This document shows, piece after piece, positions 47,974-59,845 of a stretch of DNA of 64,000 bases. The translations under genes and the position numbers were made by a program. A model generated the notes under the pieces. That model saw only the letters and a program-made list of their open reading frames with translations, did not search any database and was not told where the DNA came from. Numbering within the stretch: position 1 is the stretch's first letter; every line of letters starts with the position of its first letter. Origin of the DNA: Erythrobasidium yunnanense. Lineage: Eukaryota > Basidiomycota > Cystobasidiomycetes > Erythrobasidiales > Erythrobasidiaceae. Location: positions 786,471 to 850,470 of the forward strand of contig BCJC01000005.1 of assembly GCA_001600175.1 (NCBI GenBank), given 5' to 3'.

Positions 47974-48885
47974 TCATCTCCGTCTGCTGTGTCTGCGACT
48001 TCTGCCAGATCTCTTGCCGATCAGCTGCCTGAGGATAGCATATCCATTTTCCTGCATTATACCGTTATGACTACCCTTGACAACCTTTAGAGACGCATGT
48101 CGAAGCAGTTTTGCGAATCTACGTCCGGCTTTGACCGTTACGACTTGATCGTGCACTGAATAGAACATCTTGATTTTGTGTCCCTCGAGCCTCTTCATAT
48201 CCAGCTGCCAGGGCCTTGTCAGCAGGCGAACATCCTGGAGAATGGCCTTTGGACGTTCTGCCGCTGTGCTCGTTTCGCCAATAGAGCCGTGGAAGTATGT
48301 GCTCACACGGCGTGCAAGACTCGCGGGAGGTGCCAGAAAAGATGGAATTGGTTTCACCCGTCTGATGAGTTGGAGTGCTGAGGGAGGTATCTCTTGTTCC
48401 GCGATATCCCAAGGTGGAAAGCCGGCTACGATGCACACGCCTTTTACATGCCGTTCGCGCAGTATGTCTGCAGTTGCAAGAGCATAGGCAGCTCCGTTTG
48501 AATACCCCAGCAGGTAGACTGGGCAGTTGCGATTTAAGTCTTGTAGGGTGTCCGAGACCATGTGGCCGAAATCTTCGATTTTGCGCAACCTCCAATCCGT
48601 GGAGAGACCGTATCCTGGTCTATCGAAGCCCAGAATTCGGATGTTCAACTTCTTGGCGGCTTTATGCAGATCGGCTGCCTCCAATCGAGAACCGGGTGTG
48701 CCGTGAAAGTAGACGACGGTGTATCTGTAATTCTTGACCGCTCCGAAGATGGCATAACCAAGTTTTACGACACCACCTGCAAGACTGTGCGTACGACTCC
48801 AGTACTTCTTGCGCTCGTGGTCCAGTACTTCGTCGGAGTCGCTGGAGGACGAGCTTGATGTCGAATAATGCCGGGCGTGCCTCAT
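47974..48885 (-). CDS. Alpha/beta hydrolase, tandem copy 2
   Basis: Intronless, 303 residues from the ATG at 48885, chosen because copy 1 also begins MRH; the frame is open to 49092 and could add 69 residues. Short Ser-rich head, HGTPGSR (61-67), FDRPGYGLS, nucleophile elbow GYSNG with Ser129, Asp246 (HDQVVT) and His273 (GSHNG). The C-terminus RSRRHSRRR repeats the basic/Ser tail of copy 1. The cap between elbow and acid is some 30 residues shorter than in copy 1, so substrate preference probably differs. Both copies lack a signal peptide, so cytosolic or nuclear location is likely. Confidence 0.83.
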   Translation of the reverse strand: MRHARHYSTSSSSSSDSDEVLDHERKKYWSRTHSLAGGVVKLGYAIFGAVKNYRYTVVYFHGTPGSRLEAADLHKAAKKLNIRILGFDRPGYGLSTDWRLRKIEDFGHMVSDTLQDLNRNCPVYLLGYSNGAAYALATADILRERHVKGVCIVAGFPPWDIAEQEIPPSALQLIRRVKPIPSFLAPPASLARRVSTYFHGSIGETSTAAERPKAILQDVRLLTRPWQLDMKRLEGHKIKMFYSVHDQVVTVKAGRRFAKLLRHASLKVVKGSHNGIMQENGYAILRQLIGKRSGRSRRHSRRR

Positions 48886-49719
48886 GTCCGAGGAATGTAG
48901 ATCGGCAAGGTCGGTGGGGAGACCGTCTATAGGTGTACGATGTGAGATTCGAGCGTCTGTGGGTAGGGGGCAGGAGTGAAAAGCCTGTCTGGGTCCACTT
49001 GCAGGGTGTTTTCGAAAGGCATCGCCTCGACTGTCACATAGTCGTCTTCCAGTGTGGAGAGAGAGAGAAAGGCAGAAGTATGTACGCGACAAGGTAATGA
49101 GGCTTCTGTCGCGGATCGTCTTGCATTATGATATGGTGTCGCCATGCAGAGGTCAGCTAACGAATCATTGGCCAGACGGCCAGATGAGATGCAAGCCATA
49201 GATATAAGCACATTTGACCAGTTCAGGTCCGCTCTGCTGTCAGTACTGCTACTCGGATGTCGCTCGAGATGACGAGCAGGATGGCTGAGAGGACAGCGCA
49301 GCGGGTGCAATGCATCATAGGAAGGGTCTTGCATTAGTCTTGAGATCATGAGGGGGTCATTGTAGGCTCAAAACACAGCACAGCTTTGTCGCGCGACGAG
49401 GGATAAACAGCCAGCCAAAGGCTGCGGAAACGAAGGAACGGCGCCTGGCTTTTGACGATTTGGCATGAAACGCATAAAGAGTCAGCGATAAGAACGACAA
49501 AATCTAGATATCGATACGCACAGCTTGCGAACCTACGCTGGCGAGAAAGCGCGAAGAGCCCAGCGAGTTCGCGCAGACGAAAAGCGTGAAAAGAATTCGC
49601 GAAGATCAAAGCAGACACCTCGAATCGCCGCTATATACATCGTCTCGCATCAGAACAGCACGAAAGTGAAGTAACGAAGGAACAGGCGCGCTGCTGGGCC
49701 AGCATTTGCGTGAAGGGCC
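48886..49719. other. Divergent intergenic region
   Basis: 834 bp between hydrolase copy 2 and the Gln/Pro-rich gene. An 11-bp direct repeat (AACGAAGGAAC) occurs at 49429-49439 and 49673-49683, both followed by a GGCGC-containing stretch. A TATA-like CTATATAC lies at 49631-49638, about 85 bp before the downstream ATG. Minus-strand frames here show no conserved content. Confidence 0.4.
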
Positions 49720-52032
49720 ATGTCGGGTAAGGGGAAAAGCGCAGCAAGCGAAGCAACGAAGCAGTGAAAGCGAGTAGCTAGTTCAGTCAGAGAAGCCAGT
49801 GACCTAGATCCAGGACATACGGCTCTTGGAGCTTTCCAGAGGCCAAACTTCGTTTGCTTGGCTCGCTGGCTGGCTGGCTGCTCGCAGATCTGTTGATAGC
49901 ATTGCAAATCAAGGGAGAAGCTGGCTGATACGTGCTACCTCGCAGCTATATACACTATTTTCACATCACCGGATCATCCTCCCGTCCCAGACCATCTCCC
50001 AACACTCATTGTCACCCCTTCAGGCAAACCAGCCCAAATCCTATATACCTATCTCGTACGTGATCGCAGGTTATTCATTACGAGACTATGCTCATCTGCC
50101 TTGAAATCTGCAGCATACCAACTACAATCGCGAAAACTATCTCCTAACACCCTCACCCCAAGGAGATCTATGCGTAGCCAAACTCTTTCCACCTCCGATA
50201 CCATCAACAAGACCGAGTGGTGGTAAGAGTGTGTCTGAAGGAGGGCATGGCTCAAGTGCAGGGTCAAGGACCGTGAAATGCGAAGCTTCGAGGAATTTCA
50301 AGTGGTCAATCACAAACTCCGGAGTCCTCACGTAAGTAGATAGAGCATTATGATTAAGCCAGTTGCAAAAGATGCTGATGAGCATGCTTGTTCTGCAGAC
50401 CCTCGTACAAATGCACGCTTCCTGCAGAAGATCTTCCAGGCGGAGTATCGGACGAACAGCCTCTCTTCCAAATATCCAAAACAAATCCTTCATCTCCCTT
50501 CTGGACAATGTGGTACTATGCATATGCAGGGCGTGAGTACCCATTGCCCGCCTTAAGCAAATTCCGCATCAACTAACGATCTTATTGCCATTTGAACAGA
50601 TCTCATTCCACCTAAACGGATACAGTTCGGCCACATCTCGAAGAATATCGGTCCTGATGGGAAACCTATTACAGGCGGCGGCACTCGGGTTACCATCACA
50701 GGCAAGAGCGAAGACGAGAAAGCAGTGTGGAAAACGTTAGGCGAAGGGAATGAAGACATGGTAGAATGGGCGGTGATCTGCGCCGCTCTTCACGTCTTGG
50801 ACGACGAGATCGTGAAAGCTGCCGAATCCGCTGGGATCAGGATAGGAGTTATGCCTGGTGCGAGGACGGCGCCTAACAATCGAGCGACGCCGCCTCCGAA
50901 CGCGATGCCGAGACCTGTGCTACACCCTACGGGTCTGAAAGGGGACAGACCACCTCAAGCGCCTGCTCCGCCAGCGGGAGTGATGCCTAGTGCAAGAGGA
51001 CCGCTTCCACCCATGCAACAGCAACAAATACCACCGCAGCAGCAGCAGCAGCAGCAGCAGCAGCCACAACAAGCTCGAATGCCTATACCTCCTCAACAAC
51101 AGCAGCAGTTACAGCAACAACAACAAAGACCCCCTCCTTCACCTTCGCGTGGACAATTCAATCGGGGTCCTCCGCCTCAACAGCAGCAACAACAGCCGCC
51201 GCAACAACAGCCGTCGCAACAGCGTCCCATGCAGAACGGTGATCCTCGTATGGGTCCTCCACCGCAGAGTCAGCCAGGGCGAGGACCTCCTCCGTCGCAA
51301 CAACCTCACCATCCCCATAATCTCCCTCATCCGCAACAACAGCAACAACAGCAACAAGCCTTCCCACCTCGTCAAGCACAACAATCCCTGCCTCCTCCAG
51401 GCTCATCGATGTCGCCTCCCATGTCTATGCCCGACCCTCGTCAGCGACTTGGCTCGAAAACCGGTCCTCGACCCGTCTTTTCTCCCATCCCAGATCAGCA
51501 ACATCCATCTCCCCAGATTCCACACTCTTCTCTACCTCATTCGAACGGTATGCGAGGCCCTTTACCGCATCCCCAGCAACATCCGCCGCAGTCCAACGGT
51601 AACATGGGACGATCACCTCCTGGTCAGCATCTGCCTCTGCATAATATGGGCAACAGACCGCCTCCGCATGCCCAGCAAAACTATCCGATGCAGAGTAATG
51701 GACAACCTATGCAAAATGGCAGCAGGATGGGCGGAGCTTCACATGGTCCGCAAGGTCCTATGTCTCCTCCGAATGGCGTACCTCCTCCCCGATCTGCTCC
51801 TCCCGTCTCTATCTCTGCGCTGAGGAATCGATCACCTCTGCCTGCGCCTGGAAGCTCAGCGCCGGACAATCGTATGCCGCCGCCTATGAATGGGTCATCT
51901 CGTAGTCAGCCGCATCCGGGACCTGTCAGGTCTGCTCCACCGCCTGAACTCTCAGAGGAGGATACAGTCGATTCTGTAGCCTTCATGCTGGGCGCGACGG
52001 CTCTGAACGATGCTGCTGATCATCGAAGGTGA
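49720..52032 (+). CDS. Gln/Pro-rich protein with conserved N-terminal domain, unknown
   Basis: Exons 49720-49726, 49946-50055, 50114-50331, 50399-50532, 50600-52032 (633 residues). The N-terminal 230 residues look globular and beta-rich (TLIVTPSGKPAQILYTYL; CEASRNFKWSITNSGV; PFWTMWYYAYAG; PPKRIQFGHISKNIGPDG; TRVTITGKSEDEKAVW) and recall LURP-one/tubby-like folds, but I cannot assign the family. The remaining 400 residues are low-complexity Gln, Pro, Ser, Asn. The first exon is only ATG TCG G: no in-frame ATG exists in exon 2 before an upstream stop, and this 7-nt exon plus a 219-nt intron supplies one with perfect phase. An alternative first exon remains possible. A regulatory or RNA-granule role is conjecture. 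Confidence 0.65.
51035..51120 (+). repeat. Poly-Gln CAG/CAA tract
   Basis: Near-continuous CAG/CAA codons; further short tracts at about 51180-51220 and 51330-51360. They explain the Leu-rich frames on the opposite strand. Confidence 0.8.
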
Positions 52033-52435
52033 TGACGACCAGCTGGTGAAGACAGCAAGACCTGCGTTATTAGATCATCAGAATTGCGTACATCGGCTCA
52101 GATCGCAGGTCTATGGCGATTAAGCCAGGCCGAGCATGCAAGTACTTTAATACCCTTCTCCTCTCGTTCGCATTCGCATATAAACGGAATTGTTCAGTTG
52201 TAACACTTACCAATACGGACTTTCTAGCATCTATAGATTTGGGTATTCCATTTTTCGGATTCTAGTTACTTGTAATAACCCTTGATTACTAGCGCGTACA
52301 GTAGACAGGCAGTCAGTCTGAACAGGCGCGCAGTCCCTTTTCGTTGTATGACGTACTTGTTCAGTGAACTACATACAACCGACGCGCATACTCTGCGTAT
52401 CACAAGCAGCCTATTTCACCCAGCCTATCTGCACC
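52033..52435. other. Intergenic between convergent genes
   Basis: 403 bp of 3' UTR and spacer. Locally AT-richer. No gene visible. Confidence 0.45.
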
Positions 52436-53609
52436 CTACTGTGTCTTTGGCTTATCTGCTGCTGGCCTTGATTTAGGCTTGTACTGCTGGCTCTCTGACA
52501 GCCTTGGGACGCCGATAGGTGTCTTGTAGTCGAATCCCTCGCGCCAGCTCCAGACGATAAGTGCAGCTGCTCCTGGCCCTAGAAGCGCAGTGAAGATGAC
52601 TAGGAACATGATGCATCCGACCGACTCTTCCGCATCTGCCTCGTACGAAAGGACTACGTGACTGAGCGTAGCAATGGTGACAATCCAGGCATCCACCGAG
52701 AAGAAATGGTGAATATCGAATGTGAGGCCGACTTCTTTGGAGAAGAAGTAGGGCAGAACTGGTGGTAGAGGACCTGAGTCTGCTGTCAGCATCTTGAAGT
52801 GTGCTCCAGCTGACAGGTATATTCCGATGATGCCAGCGAGAAGGACTGGAATCTCGTGGCTGGTCCGCTTGAGGAGCGGGCGGAGGATCGGGGGAAGAAC
52901 AATACATATCGCTAGCATATACAGCGGGAACAATTGCCAGAGTGCCAGAGCATCGTACGATCTATCTGTTATTGCGATGTATCTCGTAGGTACCGCGTAT
53001 CCTACGATAGTCGCGATGAGAGCTGTCCAGATCCGTTCGGTGCTAGGAGGTGCTACAACCGACGTCTTTCCAGCTTTGATGTTCTGCTTGCGCGATATGG
53101 TGACAATTGCGAAGTATAGAGGAAGAACGACGGCTGCCGAGACGAATTGTCCGATGAAGAGGAGGGGAAGGCCAAGCTTGGCTAGGAGAGCAGGCTGTCG
53201 CAGCTGCTCGTATGCGACGATAAAAGCAGCAGCGAAGAAGGTCTGGCTGAAGACCTCGGCCAGGATAGATCCATCTTCCGTCTTGAAGAGCTCGCGGAAG
53301 AAGCCTACGCCGAAGCAAAGCCCATCATTGACAGCGTCTGGAAGCTGAGGGTATCGCGTTGTGTTTGCGTTCAGAAAACATTGCGCTGGGTCGGCGAAGC
53401 TGGCCTTGGCAAGAGACGGTCTCTGAATGGCTGCATGAAGATACGCCCAAGGTAGGTAGATAGGATGATACGTTCAATCAGTCACAATTCTTGAGCAGAA
53501 AACGGCAAAAAGCTCGCTGGCTGGCCTCACCATCTCCCAGCAGAAGTCCTGCAGCCAGAATCGAGAGCGCGCCAAAGTAGAGCGCGACCGGTGTGCTTTT
53601 GGGCGCCAT
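52436..53609 (-). CDS. Polytopic membrane protein, unknown
   Basis: Exons 53531-53609 and 52436-53430 (357 residues). About eight hydrophobic segments are visible, for example LYFGALSILAAGLLLG, TFFAAAFIVAYE, AAVVLPLYFAIVTI, ALIATIVGYAVP, LFPLYMLAICIVLPPI, VLLAGIIGIYLSAG and IMFLVIFTALLGPGAAALIV. Between them are FFSVDAWIVTIA and a Lys/Pro-rich C-terminal tail. It resembles fungal integral membrane proteins found near natural-product genes, but I cannot place the family. The intron is 100 nt with CTGATT as branch site. Coding status is firm because the frame is long and membrane topology coherent. Confidence 0.75.
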
Positions 53610-53812
53610 TGTTACGCGCAGATACTCGTCGGCTTCCTCTTATGCTTGTCCACGCCTAATTCGGAGATTATGGCGAATTGTCAACAGGCCGCCCAAACAC
53701 CTTCGAGAAGATAACGCTTTTGGAGCAAATCACGCGCTGGCCCTGTACAGAATTCATCATTATCATCATAACAACCCATCAGACCTCCCCATGTTTCCTG
53801 TTCCGATCGCGT

Positions 53813-55088
53813 TCACTGCGCGAACCCGACCTCTGAGCGACTCGTGCTTCCGTTCTCCTGCAAATAAGGCTTATTCGCATCCTTCTCACCAGGATGCCCC
53901 CTCTGCTCCAGAATCTCCAGATGAACCTCTTGCGCTGGCGACTTGACGCCTAGTTCCAGCGTCTCTGCCCCGGACTTCTTCGATACGCGAGCCCTGAAGC
54001 TTTCGGTACTGTGAGGAACGAAGACTGGCCTTTCGCCCCTGCTGGTCGATTTCAGATTGAACACCAGCCGGGAGCATGATATGCTTGAGATTATCGAAGG
54101 CAGAGGAGCCAGAAGCAAGCGATTACCACGCGGCCCCGTGGCTGCGTAGTATACCTTGCATCCGTACAATCAGCACTTCAGTCTGCTACTTTGGCTCTGC
54201 GCGGCTTACCATATTGGCTAAGTTAGCACCCATGCAGATCAGATAGAACGCCAGACCATCTCTGATCAGCACAGCGTTTATGATTGACTTTCCTCCAGCT
54301 CTCCAGAGCTTCATGCTCTTGTAAAGCGACAAGCATACGATCACCGTATCGAAAACAGTGACAACCAGCCCTGATCTAGCCTATTCAGCACAGCAAAGGG
54401 CACTGTGGGTAAATACCTCTGCTTACAATAAAGCCAGTATAGTTCTATGCCTTCACCCGGCACACATGCTCTTAAACCTTCCGGCAGCACCAGGGGCTTA
54501 GCATGAGCGGGCACGAACGATTGTACCACAATCTGAGCAGCCAGCAGCAGGCTACAAGGACGCGAAAATCAGCATTCACTGCTGATTATATAGTACAACG
54601 CATCATTGGCGTACCCAAGGCAGGCAGCAATTAACTTGGACTGGCCATAAACCCCGTAGATCCGAATAGACATCATTCCTGCGCAGCAAGCTAAGACCGG
54701 AATGGGCGCGTATGCCTGGAAGAGGAAGATTCTTTTGCAGTCTTCCAGGCTTCCCTTAGGCTGAGATGCTTTCTCAGCCTAGTTCACTGATAGCCTTCGA
54801 AATTATGCCAACTCACAAAGAAGGAAAGCCAAGTTGATACTGACATCGTAACTAGCTCTCCATATCGATTCAAGAAGAAAAGACAATCCAGCAAGGTGAT
54901 TCTGCGGAAACCCGCGTTCCAGAAATACCGAAACTCGAGATGTAGAGTAACCAGCCAATCCCAGACTAAGACACCAAGGCACACTGTTATCGAGTCAAAG
55001 GTGTCACCGTCAGGGACATTCAGCCATTCTGACGTCCTGCGCACGTACCGCTTGTAAAGATGCGGGTCTGCTCGAGCGTCGTCGCCAT
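53813..55088 (-). CDS. Seven-helix membrane protein, DUF6533-like
   Basis: Exons: 55049-55088, 54817-54983, 54615-54778, 54427-54551, 54210-54370, 53813-54154 (332 residues). The DUF6533-type opening is visible: VLVWDWLVTLHLEFRYFW, then a run to LFFLNRYGEL. Later helices and the typical closing SRLVFNLKS follow before a polar tail. DUF6533 proteins are an expanded, uncharacterised basidiomycete family of seven-helix membrane proteins, which supports the taxonomic reading. Introns are 38-66 nt (the 54779-54816 intron is 38 nt). Acceptor choice at 54370 was fixed by frame. Role unknown. Confidence 0.75.
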
Positions 55089-55732
55089 CGACGTGTAATA
55101 CTGATTGTGCGGATCGCTTTCCATCGTGATAAGATCTCAGGTAGCACAGCGAAACAGGTGTCGATTTTACGGCAGAAGCAAAGCAAGAAGCCTCAATGCT
55201 CGCCTGCTGCCTGCCCTTCAGCTTTCAGTCTTCGATGTGTTTCCAGTTCACGGGCCTCCTGATCGTATGAAGCCGCAAACATCCCTCATCGCTTTTGTAC
55301 CGCAAGATTTCTTGACAGCTCGACAGTCGTCTTCGTCTCAGCGGCTTGGCGGCCAGACAGGCACCCTGAGGTGAAAGTGATGAAGCTCTGTTCACAGAAG
55401 ACAGCTGCCTCGCCGGGGGAGTCGGTGTAAGACTGCAAGCCAAACTTGCAATCCTTAAGAAGCCTCCACCGGCCTGCTTTAGATTATCTTGTATTTCGAG
55501 TTCAATACACGTTTGGAAATGGAGTAATAACATCGTCCGATTTGATAGCTGCAGCGGGAGCAGGGCCGCTTTGCCCAAGAGCATTTCGATACACGCACTA
55601 CCTTTTCTGTAATTTGGCTTCTGATCCTATTTATTGGTTTATTTCCCTTTCTTGTCTTGTCTTTCGCGTCTTTGTTTTCTTCATTGTCGGGCATGCACAC
55701 ATCAATGCGATTTCGCATCTATACGTAAGGAT
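55089..55732. other. Intergenic between two minus-strand genes
   Basis: 644 bp: promoter of the DUF6533-like gene and 3' region of the CUE-CCCH-SMR gene. Nothing coding supported. Confidence 0.45.
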
Positions 55733-58700
55733 CTATAGCGTAAATTCCATTTGTGAGCCAGAAAGCCTACAGATCTACGTCAGCGAAATATCAGCATTCA
55801 AATTTGATGTCAGGCTCACATATGAGTAGCTATCCAACCATTGTCCGACAACATCCGCCAAGCGAACTTTGCGAGTGCCTCTCGCAGCATCGGCCATCCC
55901 TGTGTGCCGTTCTTGTCCAACAATTACATATACAAGCCCTCGCAGCGTATGCTCGCTTGCAACCGCCAGAACGAAGCGTTCCAGCATCTCGAGGGCTTCG
56001 TCGGCGTGCAACCCGTCTATTGCCTCAATGTCAGCATCAAGTAATGAAGGGAATGGAGCGGCACCTACGTAGATCAATAGCAGCCTCTGTCCGCTCCGAA
56101 GAGGACAAGCGAGAGCTTTCGGGGCCAAGTGCATCGCCAGCGGCAGCTACGCCTAAGCAGACTCCCAAGCCTCCTCCACATTCTATCCCTCTATACTGTC
56201 TATCAGTTATCTCGTCGGCTCGGCCAGGTCGTCCGTTACTCGACATTACGGCTTCTCGAAGTTCCCGCTTGCGCTCCTCGATGATACCCTGCGCGGCAGT
56301 AGATCCTTCTGCTGCAATCTGTCGATTCCAGTCTTGTGCTTCTTTGCTCCATCGCTTGGCACCAGCACTGGCGTCAGGAGAACAGATCAGTACGAGATCT
56401 AGGTCAACATCGAACAGGAAGGACAAACCCGTCACCAGCCCTCCAGCAATCAGCAGCCTTGACCAAGCATTTATTCCTAGCATTGCCATATTCGAAGAAG
56501 TTTTCTCTATACTGTTCGTACAGTTTCGAGACAGATGCGCCAGTCGTGATCGTAGGCAGAAGTGTGGGAGGCCGCAGAGGTATTCTGGCACTTTGTCTTG
56601 GTTGCGAAAAGGGAGCAGCACGTTCCTCGGCTCGAGCAGACAGATTCGAGGCGGAACGAGGTAACGTTGGCCGCTGATTGACAGGCACTGGGCGACCAGT
56701 CTTGACTATACCAGCCCAGCGAGAAGCAGGATTATCCTTGCCGTGCCGAGAGGCGGCTGAGGCAGTCGCAGCTGCAAGAGACGGGAAGTCCTCTTCGACC
56801 CGGCCACCTTCTTGGCGAGCCATGTCCTCGTCGAATCGCATGAGCCGAGACTTTTCCTGCTCTCGGACGCGAAGTGCATTTGCTCGCAGGACTGCAACAT
56901 CGTTTGCGAGATGAGGCGGTACGCTGTGTAGGAATTCGCATCGCCCTTCTCCTTTCAGACAGTGACCACGAAGCCAAAACCTGTGAATATCGCTGTCAGC
57001 TATATTGTTCGTTGATAGTGATGTGAGGGTGTACTGACTTGCAAACCGCCTTGCCCAAATCATGTGAGAAGCGACAATCGCTGCGAAGGCAGTTACCTTG
57101 AAGGTAGTACTTGCAAAGCCTCGTACTCGGCGCTCCTTGTGCAGCACCGGAGAAAAAGCCTTCGCCTGGTCGCTCATGTCTGCTGCCCGGCGTGCCAGGC
57201 CGACTATGATCGAAAGGCCACCTTGGACTGGCTGGTCTTCCATTCCCAGAAAAGCTTCTCTGGAATGAATCGCGAGAAACGATGACAGGACGCGAGCCGG
57301 AAGACGAAGGAACAGGTGATCGGCGCAATGCAGGCGAGTTTGCTCCAGACCCAGGCATTAGGTGATGATCGTCTAAGGAAAGCATATGCATTTGATCGAC
57401 TTGCTCTTCGGCACCTCTCGGCGCTCCAGGTAGACGAGGGTTGTTTATGATCCATTCCATACTCTTGTCAACATCGTAGCCTGTTCGAGCGAGCGCTTCT
57501 TCCAAATCTGCCGGAGTGACGTCTGATCCTGCGAAGATCGTACAGAGAACATCGAAGGGAGTCATAACATAGTTTGTAGAGGTATTGCCTAAGCCGCCTT
57601 CAGGACCGTAGGCTTGAGGTGTTGCGTCTAGCGAACCAGAGAAGCTTCCAGGCAGTTGCGAGTATTGTGCGGTAGACTGCGGCTGATATCCTTCTTCGAA
57701 GACAGGACGTTCTTTATTCGGAGGCTCTACGAGAGCCAGCTCGTCTCTGTCAGGAAGCAGCTGCCCGCCTCGATACTGTAACATCTCCAACCCATCCTCA
57801 TCGTCTTCGTCTGCGTACAGGTCCCAGTTGGATATAGAATTCTGGCCTCGGCGAGCTGCTTCATCGTATGAAGTAGCTGGGATACCCCACTCTTCCTCTT
57901 CATCGGCACTCTCGCTTGACAAGATCTGCTGTTTGCCGGTAGACGTCTGCTCGGGTATGTTTGAATTGGCCTTGCTACTACTGCTAGAGAATGGATCGAA
58001 ATGCTGTGCATCATCGTACGAGCTTTCGCTGGAAGCTGTCGAAGCCGAATGAGATATCCCAGGATTTAGAGTCGCAGCTGTCGTGGAGGCCTCGCTGTAA
58101 GTCTGCCAAGGATCGCTTGGGATAGAAGGCGCTGTATACAAGCTAGAGCTGGAAGCTGACGGGGTCATACGACCAGAATTGCCGCCAGTGGAGGGGAAAT
58201 ACGAGCTATTGTTTGCTGAATGTACGGAAGGTGAGACAGCTACACCGCCCGTAGCGAACTTAGGAGTTCCTAATGGTGAGTTCTGGAAAGACCAAAGAGT
58301 TGGGCTCGACTCGGAAAGCGGAGTTCCCATGGGCGATCGAGGGTGCTTAAGGACCTCTGGCAGTTTGACCGATAAATTTGGCCCGCCTGTCTTTGGTAGC
58401 CTCAAGTTTGGTGATATAGCTGTGCCAGTAGGTCTGAACTCTGAAGCGGCTGTGTTGGGCCTGAATTCCGAGGCAGTCGCGTTCAAGAAGCGTGGGGAAC
58501 CAAACGGTGAAGAGGGTGCGGACGATGTAGCGGTGCTACTGGCGCTACTATAGTGATTGTACAATACTTGAGTGTCGGGATGATTGGAGTCTCCATCCTT
58601 GCGAGATACGTGTATAGAAGGTGATTGAGAGCGCAGCGGTGAAGGCGATATAGGGCGAGTGGGAGTGCTGATGCCAGGCGCACGCTTCACAGCGAGACTA

Positions 58701-59461
58701 GAAGCGCTGGTAGGCGTGAGGTTGCGCCGAAAGGAGGACGAGCGAGACATGGTTCCAGGTTGTCTGGCGGCCTGGTTGGGAGGGCTGAAAGTCTGACCAG
58801 TTGGCGAGAGATCTTCTCTGTATCTATGTAGCAGTGATAGTACTGTGTTGTCCAGGTCGGCGACGTTCTGCCATGTCAAAGTGGGTCAGTCTATGCTCGT
58901 GCTGCTCGGCGAGCGAAAGGCGATAGCTACTTACGAGCTCGGTGCCGGCAGCGACTTCAGTAAGTACATCTTTGAGACGCTCTGGCTTGTCTTCTTCTGC
59001 GATTGTGCGGTCTTCAAGTACTTCGAGGACTCGCTGAACTCTATATGATGCGTCCGAACATCACGCGCAAACGCAAACGATATGGGTCAGGTTTCCAGGC
59101 CATAAACGCACGCATAGTGCATTACGAGCATTCACCTTGTATCTGTATCGAGTTGCGACTCTGCTTTGCCGGCACTACCGTGGTTTGTTAGATTGGCTTG
59201 GGTTCCAGCGCTTTCTTGTACCGAATCTGGGCCAGAAGTCGCGGTCGCAGCATCAGAACCAGATTCAGAACTTGCGCTGCTCGTCGTCGTTGTCGCGGCT
59301 GCTCGAGATGCAGACAGCGAGGCCAACCGAGGCGACGAGACTGCGGTGGTCATTATTGAGTTCGAAGTCGCTGCCGCTGCCGCTGGCGCCAGGATCGCTC
59401 GCAGATATCTCGTCGTATGCTTCAGCGCAGCATCGCCAGAACTGCTGAGCCCGCTGCTCAT
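55733..59461 (-). CDS. CUE + CCCH zinc finger + SMR domain protein (Cue2-like)
   Basis: Exons: 59136-59461, 58935-59040, 57039-58867, 56436-56980, 56069-56398, 55820-56016, 55733-55774 (1124 residues). Order: Ala/Ser-rich start; helical segment (RVQRVLEVLEDRTIAEED); long Ser/Pro disordered region; CUE-like domain at about 578-630 (PFDVLCTIFAGSDVTPADLE); two CCCH fingers at about 728-772 (CKYYLQGNCLRSDCRFSH; CKFWLRGHCLKGEGRCEFLH); a helical region; and an SMR domain from about 1043 (IDLHGLHADEALEML, VYVIVGQERHTG). CUE plus SMR is the pattern of Cue2/NONU-1/N4BP2, which cleave mRNA at collided ribosomes. The DxH motif is intact. A 38-nt intron (56399-56435) and the 42-nt last exon are the least certain junctions. 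Confidence 0.78.
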
Positions 59462-59845
59462 GGCGAACAAGGCCTCTTTAGCGGGAAAAGGGGTAGTAAA
59501 GTATCGGACAAGATTCAGGCAACGTCAAGCTTAGAGGAACGGAGCAAAACACACGAGGCCCAGCAATTCGCAAGCTTGTTTGTAGACAATTCAGTTCCAT
59601 TGCTTGCTTTGCCTCATACACATCATCATCTCGTAACGGCCGCGGCCTGAGTACTTGTACATTTCCCTTACGCATCTGATATCTGGGGAAGATAGATTGG
59701 GATCTGTAATTCTGAGACCCTGAAGATCCCACTACGTATATGCGGTACTTAAAGCGTAAGGTGCTCGGCCAACGAGTTTCCAGATTACTGTTCCATTTCC
59801 CTCTTCAAACAGCTTTTATGCCAGCTTGGCAATAGCCTGTGGTAG
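59462..59845. other. Intergenic, ACC1 3' region and upstream of CUE-CCCH-SMR gene
   Basis: 384 bp between two minus-strand genes. A NotI-like GCGGCCGCGGCC-type GC cluster sits near 59640. No gene seen. Confidence 0.4.

Noticed and set aside
48886-49092. 69-residue N-terminal extension of hydrolase copy 2
   Set aside because: Not conserved in copy 1, which begins at the matching MRH; the inner ATG is preferred.
49429-49683. 11-bp direct repeat AACGAAGGAAC
   Set aside because: Two short copies 240 bp apart can arise by chance; no insertion-like boundary or further copies seen.
49346-49907. Two minus-strand frames of 90 and 85 residues
   Set aside because: Fall in the promoter and first intron of the Gln/Pro-rich gene; composition is not protein-like.
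51139-51406. Leu- and Val-rich minus-strand frames
   Set aside because: Antisense shadows of the poly-Gln tract.
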